Below, piece after piece: positions 32,788-43,695 of a stretch of 64,000 bases of DNA (positions within the stretch are counted from its first letter, which is position 1; each line of letters begins with the position of its first letter). The notes beneath the pieces are model-generated. The model made no database searches, was not told the DNA's origin, and saw nothing but the letters and a program-made list of their open reading frames with translations. This DNA comes from Rhodocyclaceae bacterium (lineage in GTDB: Bacteria; Pseudomonadota; Gammaproteobacteria; Burkholderiales; Rhodocyclaceae). The stretch is from the NCBI GenBank assembly GCA_023230455.1, contig JALNXH010000016.1, forward strand, positions 27,768-91,767, read 5' to 3'. A program made the position numbers and the translations under genes.

Positions 32788-33702
32788 ATGACTATGACTG
32801 CGACAAAAACCCTGAGCCATCTCGACTGGCTCGAAGCCGAAGCCATCCACATCATGCGCGAGGTGGCGGGCCAGTGCTCCAATCCGGCGCTGCTGTTCTC
32901 CGGCGGCAAGGATTCGATCTGCATGCTGCGCCTTGCCGAAAAGGCTTTCCGCCCGGGCAAGTTCCCGTTTCCGCTGGTGCATGTCGATACCGGCCACAAT
33001 TACGCTGAGGTGATCGCCTTCCGCGACAAGCGTGCCGCCGAGCTCGGCGAGCGCCTGATCGTGCGCTCAGTGGAAGACTCGATGAAGCGCGGCACGGTGG
33101 TGCTCAAGCATCCGGGAGAATCGCGCAACAAGCATCAGTCGGTGACCCTGCTGGAAACCATCGCCGAGTTCGAGTTCGACGCCTGTATCGGCGGCGCCCG
33201 CCGCGACGAGGAAAAGGCCCGCGCCAAGGAACGCATCTTCTCCTTCCGCGACGAATTCGGCGGCTGGGATCCGAAGAACCAGCGCCCCGAGCTGTGGAAC
33301 CTGTTCAATGCCCGCTGCCATAAAGGCGAGAACATCCGCGCCTTCCCCATCTCCAACTGGACCGAATTGGACGTCTGGCAGTACATCGAGCGCGAAGGCC
33401 TCGAACTGCCCAGCATCTACTTCGCCCACACCCGCCCGGTGGTGCGCAAGGGCGCATCGCTGGTGCCGGTGACCGACGTCACTCCGGCCAAACCCGGCGA
33501 CGCGATCGAAGACGTGAGGGTCCGCTTCCGCACGGTCGGCGACATCACCTGTACTGCGCCGGTCGAGTCGGACGCCGACACGGTAGCCAAGATCATCGAG
33601 GAAACCGCCACCACCACCATCACCGAGCGCGGTGCCACCCGCCTCGACGACCAGGCGTCCGAAGCCGCCATGGAACAACGCAAGAAGGAAGGCTATTTCT
33701 GA
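32788..33702 (+). CDS. cysD: Sulfate adenylyltransferase subunit 2
   Basis: Small catalytic subunit of ATP sulfurylase, making APS from ATP and sulfate together with CysN. The N-terminal PP-loop LLFSGGKDSICM is intact, followed by HVDTGHNYAEVIAFRD and GGARRDEEKARAKERIFSFRD. Length 304 aa is normal. ATG at 32788 (MTMTATKTLSH) follows a GAGAA about 10 nt upstream. The stop overlaps the cysN ATG by one base, indicating coupled, stoichiometric translation. Confidence 0.96.
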   Translation: MTMTATKTLSHLDWLEAEAIHIMREVAGQCSNPALLFSGGKDSICMLRLAEKAFRPGKFPFPLVHVDTGHNYAEVIAFRDKRAAELGERLIVRSVEDSMKRGTVVLKHPGESRNKHQSVTLLETIAEFEFDACIGGARRDEEKARAKERIFSFRDEFGGWDPKNQRPELWNLFNARCHKGENIRAFPISNWTELDVWQYIEREGLELPSIYFAHTRPVVRKGASLVPVTDVTPAKPGDAIEDVRVRFRTVGDITCTAPVESDADTVAKIIEETATTTITERGATRLDDQASEAAMEQRKKEGYF

Positions 33703-34994
33703 TGAGCGCCCCCGAGAACCTGCCCGAAATAGACAATGGCCTGCTGCGCTTTCTCACCTGCGGCAGCGTAGACGACGGCAAGAGCACGCTGATCGGCCGC
33801 CTGCTGTTCGACACCAAGACCATTCTCGCCGACACCCTGCACGCCATTGAGAAGACCTCGGCCAAGCGCGGCATGGAAGCCGTCGACCTGTCGCTGCTCA
33901 CCGACGGCCTACAGGCCGAGCGCGAGCAGGGCATCACCATCGACGTGGCCTACCGCTACTTCACCACCGGGCGGCGCAAATACATCATCGCCGACGCCCC
34001 CGGCCACGAGCAGTACACCCGCAACATGGTCACCGCGGCGTCGACCGCAAACCTCGCCATCATCCTCGTCGATGCGCGCAAGGGTGTGCTGCCGCAAACC
34101 CGGCGCCATTCCTACATCGCCCATCTGCTGGGAATTCCGCACCTGCTGGTGGCAGTGAACAAGATGGATCTGGTGGATTACTCTCAGGCCACCTACGAGA
34201 AGATCAAGGCCGACTACCAGGCCTTTGCCGCGACGCTGGGCATCGAGGACGTTACGTTCATCCCCCTCTCCGCCCTTACCGGCGACATGGTGGTGGATCG
34301 CGGCGAAGCGATGGACTGGTATGACGGCCCCACCCTGCTCGACATCCTGGAATCCGCGCCGCCCGCCCACAGCGAGCACGACGAGCCCTTCCGCCTGCCG
34401 GTGCAATACGTCTGCCGGCCGCAGGATTCGGCCAACCCCGAACTGCACGACTACCGCGGCTTCATGGGCCGCATCGAGTCCGGCTCGATCGCCACCGGCG
34501 ACGCGGTCACCGTCCTGCCCTCGGGTCTCAGCACCACAGTCAAGGACGTGCAGCTGGCCGGCCGCTCGATCGGCTCGGCCTTCGTCGAACAGTCGGTGAC
34601 GCTGCTGCTCGCCGACGAAATCGATATCTCGCGCGGCGACATGATCGTCAAGTCCGCCGAGCCGCAACCCACGGTCACCAAGACCGTCGTTGCCGAGCTC
34701 TGCTGGCTCGCCGAAACGCCGCTGGAACCGAGCCGGCGCTATCTGGTGCGGCACACCACGCGCACCAGCCAGGCCAAACTGGCGGGCATCGCCTACAAGC
34801 TCGACATCCACAGCCTCCAGCAAGTGGATGCCGACCGCCTACAGATGAACGATATCGCCCGCGTCACCCTTCGCTTCGCCCAGCCGCTGGCCATCGATCC
34901 CTATGCCGACAACCGCGGCACCGGCGCCTTCATCGTCATCGACGAATCGACCAACAGCACGGTCGGCGCCGGCATGATCGTCGCCGCCGTCTGA
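33702..34994 (+). CDS. cysN: Sulfate adenylyltransferase subunit 1 (GTPase)
   Basis: Regulatory GTPase subunit of ATP sulfurylase; GTP hydrolysis drives APS formation. G motifs are GSVDDGKSTLIGRL (P-loop), DAPGHEQYTRNM and NKMDLVD, followed by two beta-barrel domains typical of EF-Tu-like GTPases. At 430 aa it lacks a C-terminal APS kinase (CysC) extension. It is the last gene of the operon; a long GC-rich hairpin begins 2 nt after the stop. Confidence 0.95.
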   Translation: MSAPENLPEIDNGLLRFLTCGSVDDGKSTLIGRLLFDTKTILADTLHAIEKTSAKRGMEAVDLSLLTDGLQAEREQGITIDVAYRYFTTGRRKYIIADAPGHEQYTRNMVTAASTANLAIILVDARKGVLPQTRRHSYIAHLLGIPHLLVAVNKMDLVDYSQATYEKIKADYQAFAATLGIEDVTFIPLSALTGDMVVDRGEAMDWYDGPTLLDILESAPPAHSEHDEPFRLPVQYVCRPQDSANPELHDYRGFMGRIESGSIATGDAVTVLPSGLSTTVKDVQLAGRSIGSAFVEQSVTLLLADEIDISRGDMIVKSAEPQPTVTKTVVAELCWLAETPLEPSRRYLVRHTTRTSQAKLAGIAYKLDIHSLQQVDADRLQMNDIARVTLRFAQPLAIDPYADNRGTGAFIVIDESTNSTVGAGMIVAAV

Positions 34995-34995
34995 C

Positions 34996-35032
34996 CGGCA
35001 GGGGGCGGCGACGATCATGCCGCCCCCTGCCG
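34996..35032 (+). terminator. GC-rich hairpin ending the sulfate assimilation operon
   Basis: A 14-bp near-perfect stem (34996-35009 and 35019-35032, loop 9 nt) directly follows the cysN stop. No T-run follows, so efficient intrinsic termination is doubtful; it may protect the mRNA end. Confidence 0.5.
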
Positions 35033-35072
35033 CGCCGCGGTACACTTGGGCATCGCTTCCGGACTCGCCGCC

Positions 35073-35558
35073 ATGCTCCGTTTTCCCCGCCTCATCTTCC
35101 TCGGCCTCGCCGCCGCCGGCCTCGGCGCCTTCTTCGGCGGCGTATTGCTCGGCAACCTGATGCATCTGGCGGCGTGCCCGCTGTGCATCCTCCAGCGCAT
35201 GCTGTATCTGTTGGTCGGCGTGCTCGGACTGCTCGGCGTTGCCCTGGCGCACAAGCCATTGCCGTCGCGCATCGTTGCTGCACTGACTGCCGCGACAGCC
35301 GTCACCGGGGCAGGGATCGCGGTCTACCAGACCTGGTTGCAGCACCATCCGGAAGGCCCCAGCTGCACCGCCGACACGCCCTGGTGGGAGGATCTGGTGT
35401 ATTGGGCCGGGCAACAGGCGCCGGATTTCTTTCTTTCCAGCGGGATGTGTTCCGATCCCGGATTCATGCTGTTCGGCCTCACCATCGCCAACTACTCGGT
35501 GGTGCTGTTCGGCGCGCTGGCGCTGGCGGCACTGGCAGTAGTGCTACGGCGTCGCTGA
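35073..35558 (+). CDS. dsbB: Disulfide bond formation protein DsbB
   Basis: Inner-membrane quinone reductase that reoxidises DsbA. ATG at 35073 (MLRFPRLIFLG) gives 161 aa with four membrane helices. The first periplasmic Cys pair is HLAACPLCILQR, and the second pair is formed by the Cys of GPSCTADT and the Cys in SSGMCSDP; the arginine after CxxC is retained. The gene stands alone between the cys operon and groESL. A TACACT -10-like hexamer lies about 32 nt upstream. Together with dsbA at 3.4-4.1 kb it completes a standard oxidation pair. Confidence 0.93.
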   Translation: MLRFPRLIFLGLAAAGLGAFFGGVLLGNLMHLAACPLCILQRMLYLLVGVLGLLGVALAHKPLPSRIVAALTAATAVTGAGIAVYQTWLQHHPEGPSCTADTPWWEDLVYWAGQQAPDFFLSSGMCSDPGFMLFGLTIANYSVVLFGALALAALAVVLRRR

Positions 35559-35641
35559 AGCCGCCAAACCGGCGCTGACGCCATCGGCCGGCGCCGCGGC
35601 AAAGCCGCCCGCGCCTGCGCCACGCCGGGCGCACATAAAAA

Positions 35642-35663
35642 AAGCGCTCCCGAAGGAGCGCTT
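35642..35663 (-). terminator. Intrinsic terminator of groESL
   Basis: A perfect 9-bp stem AAGCGCTCC/GGAGCGCTT with a TTCG tetraloop on the minus strand, followed by a run of seven T. A second 8-bp hairpin (35674-35681 and 35693-35700) lies between it and the groL stop. Confidence 0.9.
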
Positions 35664-35710
35664 GCAGGACGCCGCGGGAAGAGCGCGAAGCCCTTCCCGC
35701 GCGGGACGAA

Positions 35711-37357
<1,647 letters not shown>

Positions 37358-37375
37358 TTGTAATCTCCTTGAGGG

Positions 37376-37666
37376 TTAGGCTTCGACAACGCCCATGATG
37401 TCTTCTTCACGCATGACCAGCAGTTCCTCGCCATCGACCTTGACGGCCTGGCCGGAGTACTTGCCGAACAGCACGCGATCGCCGACCTTGACGGCCAGCG
37501 GACGGACCTTGCCGTCTTCCAGGATCTTGCCGGCGCCGATGGCGAGCACTTCGCCCTGATCGGGCTTCTCGGCGGCATTGTCGGGAATGACGATACCGGA
37601 GGCCGTCTTGCGCTCTTCTTCGAGACGCTTGACGATCACGCGGTCATGCAAGGGACGAATTTTCAT
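37376..37666 (-). CDS. groS: Co-chaperonin GroES
   Basis: 10-kDa lid protein of GroEL, 96 aa, starting MKIRPLHDRVIVKRLEEE. The mobile loop KTASGIVIPDNAAEK and the C-terminal GEELLVMREEDIMGVVEA are typical. AAGGAGA is well placed before the ATG. First gene of the bicistronic groESL operon; about 95 nt of leader separates it from the CIRCE element. Confidence 0.98.
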   Translation of the reverse strand: MKIRPLHDRVIVKRLEEERKTASGIVIPDNAAEKPDQGEVLAIGAGKILEDGKVRPLAVKVGDRVLFGKYSGQAVKVDGEELLVMREEDIMGVVEA

Positions 37667-37761
37667 GGTGTTATCTCCTTGAGTAGTGACGTTGCGCTAC
37701 GGCACAGGGGCCGTAACTCATTGAATTCAGTCGGCTAGTCAGCTCGGCCACGATCAGATCG

Positions 37762-37788
37762 TTAGCACTCACTTCCGACGAGTGCTAA
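37762..37788 (-). promoter_or_regulatory. CIRCE element (HrcA operator) of groESL
   Basis: TTAGCACTC-N9-GAGTGCTAA, an exact match to the CIRCE consensus, lies just downstream of the -10 of the groESL promoter. HrcA binding here represses groESL in the absence of stress. Confidence 0.97.
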
Positions 37789-37817
37789 TAATAGGGGCCA
37801 AAGGTTGCAATTTCAAG
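37788..37817 (-). promoter_or_regulatory. groESL promoter: overlapping sigma-70 and sigma-32 type elements
   Basis: On the minus strand TTGAAA (37816-37811) and TATTAT (37793-37788) are 17 nt apart, a good sigma-70 promoter. The same DNA reads CTTGAAA-N13-CCCCTATT, close to the sigma-32 consensus CTTGAAA-N11-16-CCCCATNT. The CIRCE element begins at the -10. Confidence 0.8.
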
Positions 37818-38072
37818 TCCGCCACGACACAACGACCACAAATTCACGGCTTCAGCCGAAGATGGCCGGCCGCCAAGCTTCCGCCAAATCGCCCTCCCGT
37901 GCAGCGCAATTAACCCTGAAAAAATAGTGACTTTATAGCTTTAGTCCTATAAATTCTCCCCCTGATGCACTCGCATTCACGCAGCACGGCCGAATTCTTC
38001 GAATTCGGCCCGATCGCAAATTGTCATGCCGGAAACGGTGACCAACAACAAGAGCAAATAGGAAACATCCGC
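37818..38072. other. Intergenic region upstream of the PAS chemoreceptor gene, with a 23-bp palindrome
   Basis: Between the groESL promoter and the receptor start lie a TATAAA -10 candidate (37948-37953) with only a weak -35 (TAGTGA) and a perfect palindrome (37988-38010: arms GGCCGAATTC and GAATTCGGCC, loop TTC). No sigma-28 motor-gene promoter consensus was found. Confidence 0.5.
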
Positions 38073-39707
38073 ATGCGCAACAACCAGCCAGTCACTCAGG
38101 TAGAAACACTGTTGCCCGAAGGGCAATTCATCTACTCGCAGACGAACCTGAACGGGGTGATCGTCGAAGCCAACGAGGCCTTTGCCAATATCAGCGCCTA
38201 CAAGCGCGAGGACATGCTGGGCCAGCCGCACAACCTGGTGCGCCATCCGGATATGCCGCCGCAGGCCTTCGAAGATCTCTGGCGCGATCTCAAGGCCGGG
38301 CGCCCATGGCGCGGACTGGTCAAGAATCGACGTAGCGACGGCGGTTATTACTGGGTAGTGGCCAATGCGTCGCCGGTTCGCGAACGCGGACAGATCGTCG
38401 GCTATCAATCGGTACGCGCGCGCCCCAGCCGCGATGAAGTCGAGGCTACCGCCGCGGCCTACAAGCGCATCCAGGAGGGCGACACGGCGCTGCGCATCGA
38501 GCACGGCCGCGCCGTACCGGCCCGCAAATCGCTGCTTTCCCGCTTTTCCGGACTCGGTACCCAATCCCTGCTGCTCGGACTCTCGGTGCTGTTGCTCAGC
38601 GGCAGCGTGCTAACCGCCAGCCTGATGCCGTCGGTCAACCTGTTGCCGGCGCAACAAGTGTTGGCCGCGGTGGGGGCGACGCTGGGCCTGTTCTTTCTTG
38701 CCCATACCCTGCCCCGCCTACGCAACGATTTGACGGCCTTCTCCGACCATCTGGAATACCTGCTCACCAGCGGCGACCTGAAAAAGCGCTTCGACCTGGG
38801 CCGCCAGGATCAACTCGGTGAAACCGCCCGCAAGACTGACCGCTTTGTCTCCTGGGTACAGTCGACGGTGCAAGGCATGAGCGACACCGCTCAGCAGGTG
38901 CATCGGGCGGCCGACGAAGTCGGCCAGCGCATTGCCAGCGTCAACGAATCCGCCCGGGTACAGAGCGACGCCACCGCGTCCGCCGCCGCCGGCATCGAGC
39001 AGATCACGGTATCCATCGGCGAAGTCGCCAACCACGCCGCCGCCACCCAGCAAGTCGCCACCACCGCCGCAGAAGTTTCGGAAAAAGGCGTCGCGCTGTC
39101 GGAGAAGGCCTGCACCACCATCCTCTCTCTCTCCGAAACGGTAAAGTCTTCCGCTGCCCAAGTGGAACTGCTGGGCGAGCAGGCGGAGGAAATTTCACGC
39201 ATCACCGGCGTCATCCGCGGCATTGCCGACCAGACCAACCTGCTGGCGTTGAATGCCGCCATCGAAGCGGCGCGCGCCGGCGAGCAGGGCCGCGGCTTTG
39301 CGGTGGTGGCCGACGAAGTGCGCAAGCTGGCCGAAAGCACGGGTCAGGCGACACAGGAAATCAGCAAGATGATCCAGTCGATCCAGGACGAGACCAACAA
39401 GGCAGTGGAAGGCATGCGCTCCGGCGCGGTCCAGGTCGACAACGGTGTGGCGCTGGTACAGGGCGTCCAGCAGTCGCTCCAGGAAATCAATGCGCAGATG
39501 GTCAATACCACCCGCATGGTAGGCGACATCTCGCACTCGACGCAGGAGCAGCAGCAGGCGATGACCTCGATGGCGCAGAACGTCGAGCGGGTCGCCGCGA
39601 TGACCGAACAGAACATGACGACGGTGGATCAAACCAACGCCACAGTGGCGATGCTGAACGACGTGGTGAATCGCATGAAGAAAGCGGTGGCTCAGTATTC
39701 CACGTGA
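38073..39707 (+). CDS. PAS-domain methyl-accepting chemotaxis protein (Aer-like)
   Basis: A chemoreceptor whose sensing part is an N-terminal cytoplasmic PAS domain (about residues 12-125; NLNGVIVEANEAFANISAY, NLVRHPDMP) as in aerotaxis receptor Aer. Two adjacent hydrophobic segments (~158-182 and ~188-210) form a membrane hairpin, followed by a HAMP-like stretch and the signalling domain with the conserved tip GIADQTNLLALNAAIEAARA. ATG at 38073 has AGGAAA 7 nt upstream; a longer frame upstream is unlikely. Redox or oxygen sensing by flavin is likely by analogy. A strong terminator follows. Confidence 0.92.
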   Translation: MRNNQPVTQVETLLPEGQFIYSQTNLNGVIVEANEAFANISAYKREDMLGQPHNLVRHPDMPPQAFEDLWRDLKAGRPWRGLVKNRRSDGGYYWVVANASPVRERGQIVGYQSVRARPSRDEVEATAAAYKRIQEGDTALRIEHGRAVPARKSLLSRFSGLGTQSLLLGLSVLLLSGSVLTASLMPSVNLLPAQQVLAAVGATLGLFFLAHTLPRLRNDLTAFSDHLEYLLTSGDLKKRFDLGRQDQLGETARKTDRFVSWVQSTVQGMSDTAQQVHRAADEVGQRIASVNESARVQSDATASAAAGIEQITVSIGEVANHAAATQQVATTAAEVSEKGVALSEKACTTILSLSETVKSSAAQVELLGEQAEEISRITGVIRGIADQTNLLALNAAIEAARAGEQGRGFAVVADEVRKLAESTGQATQEISKMIQSIQDETNKAVEGMRSGAVQVDNGVALVQGVQQSLQEINAQMVNTTRMVGDISHSTQEQQQAMTSMAQNVERVAAMTEQNMTTVDQTNATVAMLNDVVNRMKKAVAQYST

Positions 39708-39786
39708 TCCGAAACCCCGATACCGGCTAACGATCAGGCACCGCGCATTTGATTGAACGTCACCCCGAAATTTTCAACCTGTTTGC

Positions 39787-39818
39787 CGAAAACTCGCGCG
39801 TTCCTGCGCGAGTTTTCG
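39787..39818 (+). terminator. Terminator after the PAS chemoreceptor gene
   Basis: A 13-bp perfect stem (39787-39799 and 39806-39818, 6-nt loop) with an A-rich left and T-rich right base, 80 nt after the stop codon. Confidence 0.75.
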
Positions 39819-39873
39819 CATCTGCGTTCGGCCAAGCCAACAAACAATAGGCGGTAACCAAGGAACCTCGCCG

Positions 39874-42800
39874 GTGAATCCGACAACCCCCACGTCGATG
39901 AACGTTGTTGCCCTTGGACATTTCGCAACGACGCAGCCGGACGCGTTCGGGCAGTTTACGCATGTCGAAGCGTTGCCCGCGAACCTGAGCGGACACGATG
40001 TACTGCTCACCGAACTGTCTTGGCTCAATACGCTCGACCCGGCGGCGCGCGAGGCGTTGAAACTCCGTGCCGCCACAGCGGCGGCCTGGGTCGCCCTGTG
40101 CGCGGCCGACGCCGGGTTCGACGAACGGATCGCCTGGCAACGTGCGGGCGTCAGCCACCTGCTGCCGACGCCGCTCGATCCCGCACGGCTGGCCGAATTG
40201 ATCGCCGCCATCGGCGACCGCCAAAGCGGGCCGCCGATCAATGTACTGCTGGTCGGCCGCGGCACCTGCGCCACAACGCTGCGCAATGTCGGCATGCGGC
40301 TGCACGCGGTGAGCGACCCGAGGCAGGCACTCACCGCGCTCGAACAGGAACAACCCGATTTGATCGTCGCCGACATCGACCTCCCCGGTTGCGACGCGCG
40401 GGAACTGATGCTCCTCGTGCGCCAGCAGCCGGAATACGCGTTGCTGCCGGCGATCTTCATCGCCCCCCCGGATTCCGCGCTGCCTGCCAGGCCCGGCTGC
40501 ACCGCCGCCGAGACATTCCTGTTCGAACCCGTCGCTCCACAACGACTGATCGCGGCGATCGAATTCCAAGCACAGCAATATCGCCTTCTGCTGCGCAGCC
40601 AAGCCGCCTACCGGCAACCGCCCGGGCACATGCTGGCCCGTCTCGAACAACTGCAGCAGGCCATCAACGAACACGCCATCGTCAGCGTCGCCGACGCCAA
40701 AGGCGACATCGTTTTCGTAAACGACAAGTTCTGCGCAATCAGCGGCTACAGCCGCGCGGAACTGATGGGGCGGAACCACCGGATCGTCAAGTCCGACACG
40801 CACCCGCGCGAGTTCTACCGGGATCTCTGGCGCACCATCGGCAGCGGCAAAGTCTGGCAAGGGGAAGTCTGCAACCGGCGCAAGAACGGCGAGCTTTATT
40901 GGGTCGAAGCAACCATCGTCCCCTACCCCGACGCGCGCGGGAAACCCCGGCAATACGTTTCGATCCGCACCGACGTCACCGCCTTGAAGCACATCGAAGC
41001 AGCCCTGCGCAACAGCGAAGAGCGGCTGCGCCGCAGCCAGATTTTCGCCAACATCGGCACCTGGGACTTAAACATCCGCAGCGGCGAACTGTATTGGTCG
41101 GAGCGCATCGCGCCGCTGTTCGGCTACCCCACCGGCGAACTGGAGACGAGTTACGCAAACTTCCTCGCCGCCGTGCATCCGGACGACCGCCAGGCCGTCA
41201 TCGACGCGGTCGCCGCCAGCCTCGCGAGCAACCGGCCGTATGAAATCGAGCACCGCGTCGTCTGGCCCGACGGCACCGTCCGCTGGCTGCTGGAGCGCGG
41301 CGCGGTGACGCGCGACGCACACGGCGACCCGGAGCACATGCTGGGCGTGGTGCAGGACATCGACGAGCGCAAGCGCATTCAGATCGCCCTCGCCGAAAGC
41401 GAAGGCAGGCTGCGCGAAGCCCAGGCCCTGGTACATATGGGCAACTGGGAAGCGAATCTGGAGACCGGCGCACTGCATTGGTCGGAGGAGATCTATCGCA
41501 TCTTCGGCCGCGATCCCGCCGCCACCGACCTGCATGTCGATATCTACTTTCTCGCCATCCATCCGGACGATGCGGCAAAAGTGAGCGATTGGGTGGCACG
41601 GGCGCACTCCACAGGCACCGCCAGCATTGAGCACCGTATCGTGCGGCCCGACGGGTCGATCCGCCATGTGCACACGATGGGCCGCGTCGAGCGCAACACT
41701 GAGGGAGCCATCGTCCGCCGGCTCGGTACAGTGCAGGACATCACCGAGCGCATCGAGGCCGAGGCCCGGCTGCGCGAAAGCGAGGAATGTTTCAGCTTTG
41801 CCGTCGAAAGCGCCGGCGACGCCATCTGGGACTGGAGCCTGGCGAGCGACCGACTCAAGCTCTCGGGTGGGTTCGAGGCCATTTTCGGTCTCGCCAAGGG
41901 GACTATCGCACCGACACTGAGCGCCTGGATGGACCTCACGCACCCCGACGATCGCCCGCGGCTGGACCGGCACCTGGCAGATTACCTGGGCGGCAAAGTC
42001 TCCGCCTACAGCATCGAACTGCGCGTGCGCTGCGCCGACGGCAGCTACAAATGGACGCTCTCCCGCGGCAAGGTGATGGAGCGCGACGGCGACGGCAAGC
42101 CGATCAGAATGATCGGAATCGCCAGCGACATATCCGAACGCAAAGCGGCGGAAGAAAACCTGACGCTGTTCAGACGCATCGTGGAGGCCTCCACCCAGGG
42201 TATCGGCATCACCGATGCCGCGGGCCGCATCGTGTACCTCAACCCGGCCTTTGAAACCCTGACCGGATACCGGCTGGACGAGCTGTCAGGGCAACCGTTT
42301 CAGATCTGCCTGCCGCAGGAAAGCGCGGCACAGACCCTGCAAGACATTCATTCCGCCATTTCCCAGGGCAAAAACCTTTCGGCACCGGTCGAGGCGCGGC
42401 GCAAGGATGGCAGCATCTTCGTCACCGCCAGCAACTTCGGTTTCGTCAGCGACGCGCAGGGGCAACTACAGAACATCTTCAACGTCTTTTCCGATTTCAG
42501 CAATGAAATTGCACGGAGAAACGAACTCTCCCAAGCCAAGGAGGCCGCCGAGCGCGCCAACCAGGCAAAGTCGGATTTCCTCTCCAGCATGAGCCACGAA
42601 TTGCGCACACCGATGAACGCCATCATCGGTTTTGCGCAGATGCTGGAATACGACGCCGGATTGAATGCCGACCAGCGCGACAACGCGCATGAAATTCTCA
42701 AAGCCAGCCGCCACCTGCTCGATCTGATCAACGAAGTACTCGATCTGGCCAAGATCGAATCTGGACGCATCGACCTGTCGCTGGAACCAGTGGAACTGGC

Positions 42801-43695
42801 GGCGCTGGTCGCCGATTGCCAGCAGTTGATACAGCCGCTGGCGCGCGCCAGCGGAGTGAGTTTTTCGGTAGAACCAGCATGCGGCGCGACGGTGCGCGCC
42901 GACCGCGTGCGTCTGAAGCAGGCCTTGCTGAACCTGATGTCGAATGCCGTCAAATACAACCGCGAAGGCGGCACGATCCGCCTGAGGGCAGCGCGCGTTG
43001 CCGACGGACGGGTGCGCATCGCCGTCGCCGACAGCGGTATCGGCATCGCAGCGGAACGGATGGCCGAACTGTTCCAGCCCTTCAATCGGCTCGCGGCAGA
43101 AATCAGCGGCATCGAAGGCACCGGTATCGGACTGACCATCACCCGCCGGCTGGTTGAACTGATGGGCGGCGCCGTGGGTGCCGAAAGCCAGCTCGGCGTC
43201 GGCAGCACATTCTGGATCGACCTGCCCGGCGAAAATCCGCTGCCCGGCGTTCGCGCCGACGACAGCGCCAGTGCGGCAGCGCCTGCCGGCGTCAAAACGG
43301 ATCTGCGCTGCGTGCTCTGCATCGACGACAATCCGGCAAATCTGAAATTGATCGCGCAGATGCTCGGCCGGCGCCGACACGTCCGCCTGATCACCGCGCA
43401 TACCGCCGAACTCGGCGTCGAGATGGCACTGGCCCATCGCCCCGATCTGATCCTCCTCGACATCAACATGCCGGGAATCGACGGCTATCAAGTGCTTGAA
43501 ATATTCCGTGCCGACGCCCGGCTGAAGGCGATCCCGGTGCTCGCCGTCACCGCCAACGCGATGCAGCGCGAAATGACGCGCGGACGCGCCGCCGGATTTG
43601 CCGCCTACCTCAACAAACCGCTCGATGTACAAACGTTTCTTGCGACCATCGACCGTTACCTGACCGCCGCCGAAGGAGTTGCGGAGCATGACTGA
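39874..43695 (+). CDS. Hybrid sensor histidine kinase with two N-terminal pseudo-receivers and five PAS domains
   Basis: A 1273-residue soluble kinase. Residues ~9-113 and ~121-232 look like tandem degenerate receiver domains: the first ends LLPTPLDPARLAELI and the second has VADIDLPG and FLFEPVAPQRLIAAI, with the conserved Lys replaced by Thr and Glu. Five PAS domains follow (~265-885), several with PAC motifs. HisKA has H908 in SMSHELRTPMNAI; HATPase boxes are DSGIGIA and GTGIGLTI. A C-terminal receiver has D1196 in LLDINMPG and KPLD. No membrane helix is seen. GTG at 39874 has AGGAA 8 nt upstream; ATG at 39898 is the alternative. Overlaps the HD-GYP gene by 8 nt. Confidence 0.9.
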   Translation: MNPTTPTSMNVVALGHFATTQPDAFGQFTHVEALPANLSGHDVLLTELSWLNTLDPAAREALKLRAATAAAWVALCAADAGFDERIAWQRAGVSHLLPTPLDPARLAELIAAIGDRQSGPPINVLLVGRGTCATTLRNVGMRLHAVSDPRQALTALEQEQPDLIVADIDLPGCDARELMLLVRQQPEYALLPAIFIAPPDSALPARPGCTAAETFLFEPVAPQRLIAAIEFQAQQYRLLLRSQAAYRQPPGHMLARLEQLQQAINEHAIVSVADAKGDIVFVNDKFCAISGYSRAELMGRNHRIVKSDTHPREFYRDLWRTIGSGKVWQGEVCNRRKNGELYWVEATIVPYPDARGKPRQYVSIRTDVTALKHIEAALRNSEERLRRSQIFANIGTWDLNIRSGELYWSERIAPLFGYPTGELETSYANFLAAVHPDDRQAVIDAVAASLASNRPYEIEHRVVWPDGTVRWLLERGAVTRDAHGDPEHMLGVVQDIDERKRIQIALAESEGRLREAQALVHMGNWEANLETGALHWSEEIYRIFGRDPAATDLHVDIYFLAIHPDDAAKVSDWVARAHSTGTASIEHRIVRPDGSIRHVHTMGRVERNTEGAIVRRLGTVQDITERIEAEARLRESEECFSFAVESAGDAIWDWSLASDRLKLSGGFEAIFGLAKGTIAPTLSAWMDLTHPDDRPRLDRHLADYLGGKVSAYSIELRVRCADGSYKWTLSRGKVMERDGDGKPIRMIGIASDISERKAAEENLTLFRRIVEASTQGIGITDAAGRIVYLNPAFETLTGYRLDELSGQPFQICLPQESAAQTLQDIHSAISQGKNLSAPVEARRKDGSIFVTASNFGFVSDAQGQLQNIFNVFSDFSNEIARRNELSQAKEAAERANQAKSDFLSSMSHELRTPMNAIIGFAQMLEYDAGLNADQRDNAHEILKASRHLLDLINEVLDLAKIESGRIDLSLEPVELAALVADCQQLIQPLARASGVSFSVEPACGATVRADRVRLKQALLNLMSNAVKYNREGGTIRLRAARVADGRVRIAVADSGIGIAAERMAELFQPFNRLAAEISGIEGTGIGLTITRRLVELMGGAVGAESQLGVGSTFWIDLPGENPLPGVRADDSASAAAPAGVKTDLRCVLCIDDNPANLKLIAQMLGRRRHVRLITAHTAELGVEMALAHRPDLILLDINMPGIDGYQVLEIFRADARLKAIPVLAVTANAMQREMTRGRAAGFAAYLNKPLDVQTFLATIDRYLTAAEGVAEHD

